This document shows, one piece after another, positions 1-11,650 of a stretch of DNA of 64,000 nucleotides (the first letter of the stretch is position 1; every line of letters starts with the position of its first letter). Under the pieces are notes generated by a model that was not told the origin of the DNA, ran no database searches, and worked only from the letters and a program-made list of their open reading frames with translations. The position numbers and the translations under genes are program-made. Origin of the DNA: Nephrocerus scutellatus (Eukaryota; Arthropoda; Insecta; Diptera; Pipunculidae); NCBI GenBank assembly GCA_947095585.1, contig OX352765.1:88930965-88994964 (forward strand). The letters are read 5' to 3'.

Positions 1-1204
1 AATAAACTAAGCTCTCGCAGTGCTTCTCCTCGAGTAAGTACTACACCTCCATAGAGTGTCCTTCCACCGATCTCTTCATTGGCTTGATTAATTAAATGTT
101 CGTTTCCACGAGCGAATGCAATACGCAACTGACCGGAAGCGAATCCCCTGCTACCATAGACATGTGCCAGCGGTTCGAGAAGCATCACTAAAAAATCAGC
201 ACTAAATAACTTAAACGTTCCAAAAATATTCTAAAAGTTCATACATGGTAGAAGCCAATCACCGTGGGCCACTTTTGCACGGATGTCAACGCGACCATAT
301 TTAAAATTAAAGAAATGTTTGGTTTGAATTCTCGCCGACACCACTGGTGGTATAACATTGTGTATAATACCTGCTGGCCGTCTTATGCATTCTTTCGCCG
401 TAAAGCCAGTACACCTTGGAATAAATGGAACAAGAGTTACAGAGGTTTTTTTCAACAAAAAAAAACCTAAACTCCATACTTCAACCCTAAATCGAGTTCA
501 CCCACTCGAATATCCGACCCAGGAGCATCGTTCATCCATAGTGTAGGTACGATATTCAGCAGGCCATCGCGAACATAACAGTTCTCTCGGCGATCATCGA
601 AAACAACAAACTCTGCATCTTCCGCTTCGAGTGGAATTCGAATTTCATGCTGCCATCGCGTAGAATTCAATTGAGTAACACCATCGAATGTCTCCTCGAA
701 TAGTAATTGTCCCTTGCAGACAGCCTGATTCGGAACTATCGTCTCTGTCGCCTCGCACATTGAATTCGTTCTATATACATCATTGTCGCCGATTGTAATA
801 TCATTGTGGCGGTAATAACTCACCGGGCCCGATTGTACGCCTGTCCAGATGAATAGAATGTCGCCAGCTTTAGGACGGCCGTTTATATTTTCATAATTCC
901 AAGAACCATCAGTGGGTTCACTTATCACGACCGAATCAGTGTACAGATCGAAATTGTGATGAATTCGAATAATTACATAATCGGTGCTTTTGTCGTCTGT
1001 GAATAGTTATAAGAAAATGGTTAAGTTCTCTCTGTATGTACATTGCGTCTAGAACAGTTTACCTGGAATTGATACCTGATAGCCGTTAGTTGTAAGAGTC
1101 AATGTCAAAGGTAACTGTCCCGACGGTAGTTCGACAAATGCAGCTGGTAATGTTGGCACAAAGATTAGGCAACATGCGAGGGCAACGTGTAACGAACATT
1201 GCAT
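1..1204 (-). CDS. GNBP / beta-1,3-glucan recognition protein, copy 1 (3' part off window)
   Basis: Exons read on the minus strand: 1063-1204, 480-996, 245-414, and 1-187 continuing past the left edge; every junction is GT/AG. The start ATG at 1204 opens a hydrophobic signal peptide of about 22 residues. The N-terminal CBM39-like domain keeps GYQVSIP but has RIHHNFD where family members have FHGN. The GH16-like domain follows (CKGQLLFEETFDG, WQHEIRIPLEAEDAEF, GDWLLP, ASGQLRIAFARGN, LYGG). The glucanase nucleophile and acid/base glutamates are absent, as expected for a non-enzymatic pattern-recognition protein. If the missing exons match those of copies 2 and 3 (386 and 210 nt), the protein would be about 474 residues. 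Insect family members are secreted to the haemolymph and sense fungal or bacterial glucans upstream of Toll or prophenoloxidase. Which Drosophila GNBP it corresponds to is not resolved. Confidence 0.9.
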
Positions 1205-1785
1205 TTTCTCTTCTATTCGATTCTATGCGTATTACGTCACCGTTGTAATATCAATAATTTATTTGCAATTATTGTCCGCTACAAAGCAAAAACAATCGAC
1301 CGAACAGCGAGCTTAGAGAATTGCAACTGATGGGTTCTCGCAATGCACACCGATTACAAAAAAACTTATAAATAATTTAATTTCTAATTATCATAACATG
1401 CACAAGTCGCTATAGGCGGCGATCGATTATCAACTGTGTAGCAACGTAGACATCTTTTAATCTAATGAGCACGCAAGTGCATCATTTGCAGCAGCGGAAG
1501 CTGGAACAGCGAAAGTATCATTTTACATCCCATCATCAAATTCATCAAAATCATTACATTGTTCATCAAAATTCCCTTTGCAAAGTTTGAAAAAAGTCGG
1601 ATCTTGATCTTTCAATTATATGTCTGCCAGCAGCTTTGACTTTCGATTGGTGCACCATTTCCTGAGCTTGATACAGAATCGTTTTGAGTTGTTTTTGGGT
1701 GTGAAGTCGTTATCACCACTTAGGCAATCGTCTACAAAAAAATCGTAAGGTAATGTTGATGCCATGAGATCAAATGCGATCCCAG
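1205..1785. other. 5' flank of GNBP copy 1
   Basis: AT-rich DNA between the start of copy 1 and the first LINE remnant. It presumably holds the promoter, but I see no TATA box or kappa-B motif I would defend, and no gene. Confidence 0.4.
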
Positions 1786-3160
1786 CCGAACTGATTAAAA
1801 CAAGTGGCGCCACAATACACCAAGCAATTCATGAAATAATAGAGCAAGTATGGGAGAAAGATGCGATGACAGAAGACTGAGGGAGAGGCATCCTGTGTCC
1901 CATACATCCCCGTGGGGAGTCCAGCTACATATTAACCTATTTATGGTTAGGGTGTGGGGTTCTACAACGGAAAATCAGAAGTATGCTCGGGATGGGGCGA
2001 GGTCTTCCTACTTAGCGACCCAGAAAGGGTTACTAGTACTTAGAGAAAATCTTATTGGGTAGCTCTTCGTATTTAGTAGCTAATTTCGTACACCGATGAC
2101 TGTCATGAGTGCCTAAACTAGTTTCTATTCTAGACGGCCTAGGACTACTTGGTGGTGCTTGCTTTATAGTCAAAGTGGTAAATGATATGTTTTGAGGTGC
2201 TGCCTGGGTCTGCTCTGCAACCGCCCAGACACTCATCTCTGAAGAAACCGAGATCATTGATACTACATCTCACCAACGGACGAGGTTTCACCGAGTCTGA
2301 GGACAACTATGACTGCTGACCCAGTTTGTTCTGGTGATGTAACATGCGGGCTGAGGCTTACTCTCTAAGAGGCGAATGCCTGACAGGAACAGCATAGTTA
2401 TGAGCAGTTTAATGGCGAAAGCTGGCAAAGCGCGGGTTCCTCCCACTTCAATTCTGATGTGCCCCATACTTAAGAAAGGAAATATCACAACATGCAGAAA
2501 TTATCGTGGTGTAACGTTGCTGAGTACCGCGTCAAAGATGTTCTCCTCTATCCTTAAAGACAGGATAGCCCCATAGCTAAAGTCTACATTGATCCATCCT
2601 AGGCAAATCAACAACTTATCAGATTTACACCCTTAGGCAGGTGTTGGAAAAATATCTAGAGTTTCAAAACTCACTACACCATCTTTATATAGACTTTAAA
2701 GCCGTCACAGTAGAACTTTATAAAGGCATAAGAGTTATAAGCCAAGTAAAAATATCGGGATCACTGTCTATAATCCCATTCAACATCTATAACAGGTTCT
2801 GAAAAGGGGATGGACTGGCCTGCGTCCTCATCAACCTTCAGAGACTTTGACGTAACGGCGAGAGAAACAATCCTCTTTACGTCCATTCAGATACTGGCTT
2901 ACGCAGACGACATCGACATCGTTGGTAGAAGCCCAACAGGTGCACAGGAAGCTTTCATGCAGATCGAGCGGGCGGCACGAAATCTGGGGCTGCACATAAA
3001 TGAGAGCAAAACAAAGTACATGGTGGCCACGTCTGCGAGTAGAAGATCCAACCAACATTGGTCCCTCAATTCAAATAGTTCAGCGTGATTTTGATGTAGT
3101 GCAATCCTTTAACTATCTCGGGTCAACTGCAGTAGCCGATAACAGCATGGAACCAGAATC
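1786..3160 (+). mobile_element. LINE family A remnant, reverse transcriptase region
   Basis: Translated fragments (IPAELIKTSGATIHQAIHE, then NYRGVTLLSTASKMFSSIL, then AYADDIDIVGRSPTGAQEAF and RNLGLHINESKTKYMVATS) match the better copy at 47.3-49.2 kb almost residue for residue. The copy carries stops and frameshifts and is split by an insertion at about 1902-2467. It lies between GNBP copy 1 and the last exon of GNBP copy 2. It is dead: the catalytic-loop region ADD survives, but no continuous frame exists. Confidence 0.8.
1902..2467. mobile_element. ~565-bp insertion inside LINE A with duplicated flank
   Basis: The LINE A sequence breaks after TGTGTCCCATAC and resumes after TGTGCCCCATAC, so an 11-12 bp flank is duplicated with one mismatch. 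That is the signature of target-primed insertion. The inserted DNA has no reading frame I recognise and may be a 5'-truncated copy of another retroelement. Confidence 0.5.
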
Positions 3161-3560
3161 GTCTACCTTCGCGGCCGACAGTGCAGTTGCAATCGCCGAT
3201 GTGTTGACGTTGTTTAAAGCACCTTCAATATCCAGGAATGCTACCATTGTATACTCCTTATGGTGATGTGAATATTCAATAGAACTCACTAACGTATGTT
3301 GAGCTGATTCTACAGATTTGCCTTTGCTTTGATATTAGACAGGAGTCTTTTATCTATCCTATTGTGTAAATGGATATCAATCAGTCTTTCTAAAGTTTTT
3401 ATAAGAAATGATGAAAGACTGATAGGTCTGAGATCTTGTGAGGATTTGCCCGCTTTAGGTATGGAGAGAGGTCTCCATAAATCCGGAATGTGCACCAACT
3501 GTAGAAAACTCTTTAGAATTACCTCTAACACCGATAGGGTAAGTTTCAAGTCTCTAGCTT
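3160..3560 (-). mobile_element. LINE family B fragment, reverse transcriptase
   Basis: On the minus strand the frames read LWRPLSIPKAGKSSQDLRPI and SLSSFLIKTLERL, followed by AQHTLV and MVAFLDIEGALNNVN. This is the fingers and palm start of an I/LOA-type reverse transcriptase. It has no complete open frame. It lies directly downstream of the 3' end of GNBP copy 2. Confidence 0.75.
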
Positions 3561-3658
3561 ACCGGAGAGTTAGTTTAAAATCAATTACGAAACTCCACCC
3601 GAACAGACAGACAAGAAAGCCAGCTAATAAAAACGTTCTGATAAGTTTAAAATCCATT

Positions 3659-3664
3659 TTTATT
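3659..3664 (-). terminator. AATAAA poly(A) signal of GNBP copy 2
   Basis: AATAAA on the minus strand, 16 bases beyond the stop codon of copy 2, which would give a very short 3' UTR. Confidence 0.45.
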
Positions 3665-3680
3665 GACGTAGTCATTATTA

Positions 3681-6600
3681 TTACAATGCAGAGACACGAA
3701 CATAGTCAACCTGCATGCCTTCACCATTCCAAGTGCTCTTCCAGTTTGCACGATCTTTCCAGAATTGAAATGCCGCTTTCGGGGCGGTGTTTCTCCAGGG
3801 TTTTCTCTTTTTTTGCGAGGGATTGCCCGTATCACTGCCGTCTGGAAAATCTGAATGTCCACCGGCAGAAACTCCGAGCGTCAGGTAAAACTGTAAATAA
3901 TAATAAATGATACAATAGATCTTTAGGTCGCAGTGGCAGCCACATGGGCAAGGGTCGTTCCCAAAAAAAAAAAAAAGTCATAATAAAATCTAATTGATTA
4001 TGGAATGATTATGGATGGATTATGGAAGGATTATTGTATTGTAATATGATTATCTTAATGTGCGAATGATTATAAAATAAGTTTAGGAGTATAGAATCAA
4101 TATAGAATGATTACTCGATTTTTATAGAACATTTTTACTGGTCAAACCGGTCAAACCTCAACTCCCAGTAAAGATGAGATCGCTACCGCGATCAACGCAC
4201 TAAAGTCGGTAGGACTAAATGGTATACCCGCAGAGCTTCTGCGTGCCGCTCTAATGACATCAGCAGAGCTTTTATATCCTCTTGTAGAGAGAGCTTGGGT
4301 GGCAGAAAGTTTCCCAGACGAGTGGAAGAAGGGAATGATTGTCAAGCTCCCTAAAAAAGGTAGTCTTATGAAGTTCGAAAACTGGAGAGACATTTGCGTT
4401 CTTCCTGTAGTTGCAAAGGTAATAGCCAAAGTAGTACTTGAGCGAATTAAGGAACATCTGAAAGATACACTCGATGCCGAACAAGCAGGTTTCCGCACTG
4501 GATCCTCCTGTGTCGACCACATCAACACCCTGCGGATCATTATTGAACAGTGCGTTGAATTCCGATCACCACTACACTTGGCGTTCATCGATTTTGAAAA
4601 GGCGGTTGACAGTGTTAACAGACAGTTTATCTGGCTCGCCTTGCGCAGGATAGGTATACCCGATAAACTAACAGCTATTATTAAATGAACCTATGATGGC
4701 TGTAAATGTCATGTACTGCATAGAGGAAAGCTGTCAGAGGAATTCGAGACCCTAAGTGGGGTACGACAAGGTTGCATTCTATCGCCGATACTTTTTTTGT
4801 TGGTGATTAGCGATGTACTTCGCGCAGCTTTATCTACTGGAAACGGAGGAATTCTCGTTGGACTCTTACATCTCAACTCAAACATCTGGACTACGCTGAC
4901 GACGTTTGTTTACTTTCACACAGAATTATGGAGCTGCACCAAATGACAACAAATGTGGAGAATGAGGCAAATGTTTGCCGGGTTTGAAGATTAATACTTC
5001 CAAAACCAAAATCATCAACCTCGCCACTAACTCAGTAACTCAAGTTAACATTGCTGGACAGCCGGTAGAGAGAGAGTAGAGAGTTTCCAATATCTTGGGA
5101 GTATTGTGTCGACCGAAGGTGGAACCGAACAGGACATTGTCAACCGAATCGTCAAAGGAAAATCGGTGTTTGGAATGATGTCCATGATTTGGCGAAGCAA
5201 TGCGATCAGCTTAAACACCAAGCTGCGACTGTTCCGCTCAAATGTTGAATCTGTGCAGTTGTATGGGTGCAGCACTTGGAAGGTGAACGCTACTATCACA
5301 AAAAGATTATAAACGTTCGTAAATAGGTTCCTACGGAACATCTCAAGGGTTTTCTGGCCTAACCGTATGTCTAACGAACATCTTTACCAGAGAACGGGTC
5401 AGGAACCAATAGGCACAACCATCCAACGACGGAAGTGGCAGTGGATTGGTCATACACTCCGAAAAGGCAACAGTTCCATAGCAAACTACGCAATGCAATG
5501 GAATCTGTTATCTCAGGATGGTAGAAGAACGGGTCGTCCGATAAATACATGGCGCAGAACAGTTGAGGAGGAGTCACGGCAATTGGGGAAGAGTTGGAGA
5601 TAGCTGAAGCTCATTGCCAGGAATCGCACGCGATGGCGCGTAGGCGTAGAAGAGGCACTAGCACTCATAAGGGGATATAGGACATAATGAATTAATGAAA
5701 CCGGTTTGTGCGGTTTGCCCGGATTTTGTGAAAGAACATGATTGTTCATGTGGTTTATTTTTAGAAGATGACTCATTACATATGAGTATAGTTAGTTGTA
5801 AATAAGGAAATAAGGCCACAATTTTCTGGTCTTTTCTCGATAAGATTGGAAGTTTCTGGAAACTTTTCAATGAGTATGAAAGGTGGCGTTTGCTGCAGAG
5901 CATTCATTAGTTATTTGGAATTTAACCAGTCAAGTGGTAAAAGTTCTTGCAAAGTGATAAAGCTACCACCTAAGAGAATTATTGTAAAGTACAAGTATTA
6001 TAGTGTTTTTGTGTCCATTTTAAAGTTGTCCAGTATAAAATTGTGAACTTGTGTTATTTTTACTGTTTGTTAATTAAAGTTATGATTTCTTAATTAATAA
6101 ACTTGTGTTGTGTTTTATTTGCAAACTCCTTTACGAACTCGAAAGCCTGAATTTCGTAACAATATCTAAAAAACTACTGAATTTCGGTAGAACAATTGAT
6201 GGACCTACTATAACTTACTCTTAATGTCCTGCAAGGAATACGTCGAGTTACAAGTAACACGTTATACAAATCTGAAGTGCGCATTGTTATTATGATACTT
6301 AAGATAAAATTGGAATTATAGAATGATTAGAGTTATATAGGGTGTCCCAGCCAGAGCGTCGGATTTAAATTTTAAAGAAAAAACACACTTATTTTTGAAT
6401 TAAACAAACATTCTACATATTCTTTTATCGCGTGGTCTGTAGGTGACAAATGTCACCGTACAACTCGTATTAACAAAATGGCGGCAAATTTAAATCCGGC
6501 GCTCTTGTTGGGACACCCTATATAATGATTAATGAAATGAATGATCTTTAGAGTATGGAATACTTTGTGTATATAGGGATTTGTAAACTAGTAGCTTTAT

Positions 6601-8307
6601 TCCAATCAAATCAAAAGCTGATCTGATTTTCAGCGACCTACATACACACACATACCTCCTGATCAAACGGAGCCATGAGTTCTCCGCCACGCCAAGATGT
6701 TGCGTGTGATACACGTGGCTCAAATATTTCACGGAAACCAGTTGTAATTTGTCCATATTCTTTGCCATCAACTTCGAATTTTAGAAATTTTTTGGACCAT
6801 GTTAATGAAAATACATGGAAATCCTGACCGAAATGGTTTTCCTGTTTGATACTCCACAGACTAAGGTCACGCAACGATTCTCCACGGGCAAGAACTGCTC
6901 CTCCATAGAGGGTACTGCCGCCAATATCTTTCCCAGCTCGATTAACTAAATACACATTGCCACGGGCAAATGCGACACGCAATTGACCTGAAGCGAATCC
7001 ATTGCGTCCATAGAAATGTGCAAGTGGTTCAAGAAGTATCACTGCCATAGAAGATTACAGTAATAATTGTGTACAGCGTTTATTGATTTTCTGAAAGTGT
7101 ACATTGTACACAACAACTCACGTGGCAGCAACCAATCTCCTTGAGGAAGTTTGGCGCGAACTTCAACACGGCCATATTTAAAACTGAAAAAGTCCTTCGT
7201 TCGTATTCTGACGGACACAACTGCTGGTAAAACATTCTGCACAATACCAGACGGTTGACGTTTGCATTCCTGTTCCAAAAAACCAGTACATCTGTGTAAA
7301 AGAAGGAACAACCGTTTGCAATAAAAAGAGATTTGTTTCTTTGTACCAACACGCGCCAACTCACTTCGTACCCAAATCCAATTCGCCAGCTCGAACATCC
7401 GTTCCAGGCTTATCATTCATCCATAAAGTGGGCACAATATGTAGCAAGCCGTTGCGAACAAAACAATTCTCTGGACGATCATTGAAAACAACAAACTCAG
7501 CATCGTCCACATCGAGTGGCATTCGAATTTCTGATTGCCACCTTGTGGCGTTCAATTCGGTGGCATCATCGAATGTCTCCTCGAAAATCAATTCCCCCTT
7601 GCAAGCCCGCTGCTTGCGAACAACTGTCTCAGACAGTTCACATGTCTTTCGATTGTATCCGGATTGGGTTGCTTCGATTGTAGGGCTTGTCACATATTCA
7701 TCGAAACGTTGATAGTTCAGCAGTCCATATTGTACTCTCGTTTTTATGTTTAAAATTTCATCGTTCTTAATAGCACCCTTTGTATTTTCATAAGCCCAGA
7801 CACCATCGCTGGAACTTTGTACATCAGCAACCTCCGGTTGTGCGCTTGACTTTCGAGCGATTTTAAAGACAACACGAAGTACACCTGATTCGTCTAAAAA
7901 CAAAGTAAGGACGGAAAAGTAAAGGATTGTTAAAAGCGTTCCTTATATATACAAGCAATTTTTAGTTTTCCACGTAAGTAGCGGAAACATTTGATATTTA
8001 CGTTAATGTAATGGAATGCAAACTGTGAAATACAGCCGTAAGTACAAGTTAATTGCAAATCACTGTGCGCTAAATGAGATTTTAAGCTATTTTGTGTACA
8101 ACAATAACTTATTTAGTGTAGTTTGTATATATCGCAATATCTACTATATATTATGTACATTAAAAAATACACTTATTGCTTACCTGGAACAGAAACACGA
8201 TATCCGTCAGAGGTAAATTCTAGTTTCACTGCTGGTACCGCATATTGCAGTGACTGGCCGACTAGCAGGCACCACACTAAGATTACGGCAACAGGTGATA
8301 TTAGCAT
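3681..8307 (-). CDS. GNBP / beta-1,3-glucan recognition protein, copy 2
   Basis: Five exons on the minus strand: 8184-8307, 7365-7893, 7122-7291, 6656-7041 and 3681-3890, totalling 1419 nt (472 aa), with GT/AG junctions in the same phases as copies 1 and 3. A signal peptide (MLISPVAVILVWCLLVG) is followed by a CBM39-like region that keeps GYRVSVPDESG but has KIARKSS in place of FHGN. The GH16-like domain then carries CKGELIFEETFDD, GDWLLP and ASGQLRVAFARGN, without catalytic glutamates. The last exon encodes FYLTLGVSAGGHSDFPD, the KPW motif and the MQVDYVRV terminus typical of the family. The final intron is 2765 bp and contains a LINE C copy and a MITE. The frame is intact, so this is probably a functional secreted recognition protein. 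Its ligand is unknown. Confidence 0.9.
4140..5690 (+). mobile_element. LINE family C copy in the last intron of GNBP copy 2
   Basis: On the plus strand, opposite to the host gene, the frames give a reverse transcriptase: INALKSVGLNGIPAELLRAA, ICVLPVVAKVIAKVVLERI, EQAGFRTGSSCVDHINTLRI, SGVRQGCILSPILF. The C-terminal region has TGQEPIGTTIQRRKWQWIGH and GRPINTWRR. A stop at about 4686 and later frameshifts show that it is inactive. The YADD-equivalent region is out of frame. Related fragments lie at 38.1 kb and 63.8 kb. The clade is not assigned. Confidence 0.85.
5700..6330. other. intron sequence of GNBP copy 2, no gene seen
   Basis: AT-rich intron DNA between the LINE C copy and the MITE. I find no coding signal or clear repeat. 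Confidence 0.4.
6338..6520. mobile_element. 183-bp MITE with 35-bp terminal inverted repeats, TA target
   Basis: The ends TAGGGTGTCCCAGCCAGAG and, inverted, TAGGGTGTCCCAACAAGAG continue to GGATTTAAATTT on both sides, 35 bp with 3 mismatches. TA is present immediately outside both ends (6336-6337 and 6521-6522), as for Tc1/mariner-type insertion. There is no internal frame. It lies in the last intron of GNBP copy 2. Confidence 0.8.
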
Positions 8308-8955
8308 TTTTCAAGCACTGTCTCTTCCAGCACCCTGGAGCCTGGACTGTCTCTGAAGACTAACTTGCTGCAATAGTATTCCTGCTCGTTGTTGTGTCTT
8401 AAATTACAACAAAAATACAGAATAAACAACTCGTACACGAGTGCATATACTCTAAACTCTACCTATAACCAGTTTGTTGTTTTGTTATTGTTTGGCAAGA
8501 TGAGCAAAACAAAAATTTCTTTCGATACAAGTTTCGCTATTAATTCGCAAACAATCGAAGATCGTTGCTGCGTTGGGTTACAGGAACACGATTTTCTTTA
8601 AAAAATGAATCATTTAATTTTCTGTCGAATGTTGTGTGAAGACACCATTTATTGAAATTGAGAATTTACTATGCATATTCCTTTAATGTTATTGTAGGTA
8701 CTCGTAAAGATGATTACAATGATGCTGTTGATAGCACTTGAACTCAGATAAGGTAACAAATAATGTAAAAAAGTCCATGATTTCAACTAAATCGAGAATC
8801 ACACGTCTAAAATAGTGTACTGGATGTATGTATGCACATTTTTATAAGTACCTACTCGTATAAATATAAAAATGCTTTTATTGAAGCATAACTAGCTCCC
8901 TAGAAGGCAGAAAATAAAATCGGTGGTAGATCCGGAGCAACTAGAACTGTTATAA
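8308..8955. other. 5' flank of GNBP copy 2
   Basis: Upstream DNA of copy 2, AT-rich, with no gene and no repeat that I can recognise. Confidence 0.4.
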
Positions 8956-9990
8956 AATAAATGAAAATGGTTGGAATGTTTTTAATGGAAATCTGGATGG
9001 GACCCATCATCAAAAAAGGCACTACATTAGAGTATTCCAGGAAGGTTAAATATCTAGGAGACATCCTTGATAAGCGACTAAACTGGAATTCTCATGTCAA
9101 GTCCGCCATTGAAAGTGCCAATAGGGTCCTGAGGGCCTGTAGATGCCTATATGGCAGAATTTGAGGTCTTAATCATAAAATGATATATTAGATGTATACC
9201 ATGATGGTGAGAGTGGTCGCCGTGGCTCAGTGGATAGGAGCATGGACTGCTGAGCGGGGGGTTCATGGTTCGAATCCCAGTAACACCAAAGTATTTTTCA
9301 CGGTGTCCCACCTCTCGCGAAAGTTTGACAAACGTCGTCCGAGAGTAATAACTTGCTTCTCAATTCGCCGTTCGGATCCGGCATTAAATTGTAGGTCCCT
9401 CCATTTGTGTGCATGCTCAATCAACACAAATGGTTGCGAAAAGTCAGGCTTTGGACCGGACCGCGGGGTCTGTCGCGCCGATATTATTTATTATTATGAT
9501 GGTGAGATCAATTTTCACGTACGCGATCATCGTATGGTGGCTGAAAGTGCTTGAACGGAAAACTTCAAAAGCTACCTGTCTATAGGTGCCATGCGCACCT
9601 GCCCTACGACTGCATAAGAAGCTGTTGTAGGGCTTTCACTCCTGCCAATCTTCCTTCATTAGGATGACGGTACAAACCAGGTGATTACGTGGCATACCTG
9701 AAAATTCTTGACTCAATTCTCGATAGAGACATGCTTTGTACGATCCCGGACACCATGGCCAGAGAGTTCTGTTTCGGCAGGTTACTTGAGGTAAAAATAT
9801 TGGACTGAGCAATCTGGTCTAATGGTGCTCCAGCACTGTACAATTAACGTCTGGTCTGGTACACAGACGGATCGAAGATGGATTATGGAGTGGGAGCTGG
9901 CGTACTCGGACCAAACACCAAAGTCTCAATACCCACTGTTTTCCAAGCGGAAATCCATGCCATTGGGGTCTGAGAGGCTTAACAAAGTCA
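8956..9990 (+). mobile_element. LINE family B remnant (RT C-terminus and RNase H), split by a SINE
   Basis: Frames read LEYSRKVKYLGDILDKRLNW and CRCLYGRI before the SINE. After it they read TYAIIVWWLKV and a RNase H start containing YTDGSKMDYGVGAG and FQAEIHAIG. The RNase H domain places family B among I/LOA-type LINEs rather than Jockey. Many stops are present. It lies between GNBP copies 2 and 3. Confidence 0.8.
9213..9495 (+). mobile_element. tRNA-derived SINE, copy 1 (full length, 12-bp TSD)
   Basis: A 283-bp element starting GTGGTCGCCG, with a Pol III A box TGGCTCAGTGGA (9223-9234) and a perfect B box GGTTCGAATCC (9267-9277). A conserved body and a TTATTATT tail follow. The 12-bp target duplication ATGATGGTGAGA lies at 9201-9212 and 9496-9507. 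The site is inside LINE B, whose reading frame resumes after the second duplicate. The anticodon-loop relic CTTCTGA seen in the copy at 39.9 kb suggests an Arg(TCT)-like origin, which is only an inference. Confidence 0.9.
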
Positions 9991-10129
9991 CATAATTTAA
10001 AAGAACCTTGCTAAGCATTTGAGGTTGATGACAAGAATAAAAGAACATCAAATGCTATTCTATTTTATACTTTTTAGTTTTTAGTAATATATGTATATAA
10101 AATTTTAATATTATTCAGATGGGATGGTA

Positions 10130-11250
10130 ATATGGAGGCACTAACAAGTCCCCTAAAATATCCTCAAAAGACTTCCGAAAGGACTCCAAAAGGACCCTCT
10201 AAAAACCCCTCAAGGCCACCTAGAGACCCTCTCAAGACCACCCTCAAGATAACCCTCAAGACGCCGATAAGACCACGTTACGACCCCCATCAATATTTCG
10301 TGAAGACCCCCCTAAAACCCACCTTAACATTCCCTTAAGACCCCCTAAAAACACTCTCAAGAGAACAATTTAGAACATCTTAAAACCCCTTTAAGACTCC
10401 ACTCACGATCCGCTTAAAATCCCCTCAAGACCCCATCAAAACCTTCTTAAGACCCCCTTAAGACTATACTCATGACCCTCTCAAAATCCCCACAAGAACT
10501 CCTAAGGACCCCACTCTCACACACTCTCTCAAACACCCTTACGTCCCCTTTAACAACCCCCACAAAACCCTCTTAAGACTCTACTAAAGACATTCCCAAA
10601 GTCCCCTCAAGATCCCCTCAAGACCCCACTAAAGATCCCCACAAAACCCCCTCGGGACCCCCTTCAAGACAACCTAAAGACTCCTTCAAGATCACCTCAA
10701 TACCCCTTAAAGACCAGGTTACTACCCTCGCCATTACTCAAGACCACCTAAAGACCCCACTAAAGATCCTCATAAAACCCCTCGGGACCCCCCTCAAGAC
10801 TACCTAAAGACTCCCTCAAGATCTCCTCAATACCCCGTTAAGACCACGTTACTACCCCCATCATTACTCCCTCAAGATCACCTAAAAACCCCATTTAAGA
10901 CTCCACTCACGACCCTCTTAAAACCCCCTCAAAACCACCTCAAGACCACTCACAACTTTCTTAAGATCTCCTCAAGGATCCACTCATGACCCTCTCAAAA
11001 TCCCCTCAAGACCCGACTAAATATCCTCACAAAACTCTCTCGAGACCCCCTCAAGAATACTTAAAGACTTTCTCAAGACCCCTTAAGACTCAACTCACGA
11101 CCCTCTCAGAACCCCCTCAAGCCTTCCTCAAGACCACCTAAACACCCCACTAAAGACCATCTCAAGGCTCCCCTCAAACCACCCTCAAGACCGCCTCAAG
11201 TAACCCCTTTAATACTCCCTTAACATCATATCAAGACGCCCTCAAACTGT
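10130..11250. repeat. C/A-rich degenerate minisatellite
   Basis: About 1.1 kb built from 10-13-bp variants of CCCCCTCAAGA, with almost no G clusters on the plus strand. A longer order is visible: the module beginning CCACTAAAGATCC followed by CTCGGGACCCCC recurs at about 10,627 and 10,757, and more diverged near 11,010, so there is a higher-order period near 130 bp. It lies in the spacer between GNBP copies 2 and 3. The short open frame across it is a composition artefact. Confidence 0.85.
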
Positions 11251-11569
11251 TGCGCAGTTCACATCACGCTTAAATTCTATGGCTTCATATTGATCAAGTG
11301 AGCGCTTCGGAAACGGGTTGCACAAAAATAAATTCCAGAAAAGCAAAAAAACATACACCTAAATGAACTGTGGTGCTGCAATCAAACAATACGAATTCAA
11401 AGTTCTTGGTACAATCCAACTGAAAAAACCTTATTCGAAATAAAAACGATACCTTATATGAATAAATGTGGATTAACAAAAAAAAAACGTTTATAAGAAC
11501 AATTCTTGTATATGTTAATGAAATGTATAGATGAATAAATGCATTAGCAGTGTTACATTATGTGCGATA

Positions 11570-11575
11570 TTTATT
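11570..11575 (-). terminator. AATAAA poly(A) signal of GNBP copy 3
   Basis: AATAAA on the minus strand, about 75 bases past the stop codon of copy 3. Confidence 0.5.
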
Positions 11576-11650
11576 ATAATTTCTGGTTATAACATGTAAA
11601 GTCTTTTTGTTCCTTCAAAGTGGAGCTTCTTTTCTTCCAATCTTAACCCT

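Noticed and set aside
3329..3910. 193-codon plus-strand frame
   Set aside because: It runs antisense across a LINE B fragment and the true last exon of GNBP copy 2 on the minus strand.
9213..9290. Functional tRNA gene (A and B boxes present)
   Set aside because: The acceptor stem does not pair, the same block recurs five times with a shared non-tRNA body and tail, and target duplications flank it. It is a SINE head.
10132..10338. Pro/Thr/Lys-rich protein-coding frame
   Set aside because: It lies wholly in the C/A-rich minisatellite and reflects only base composition.
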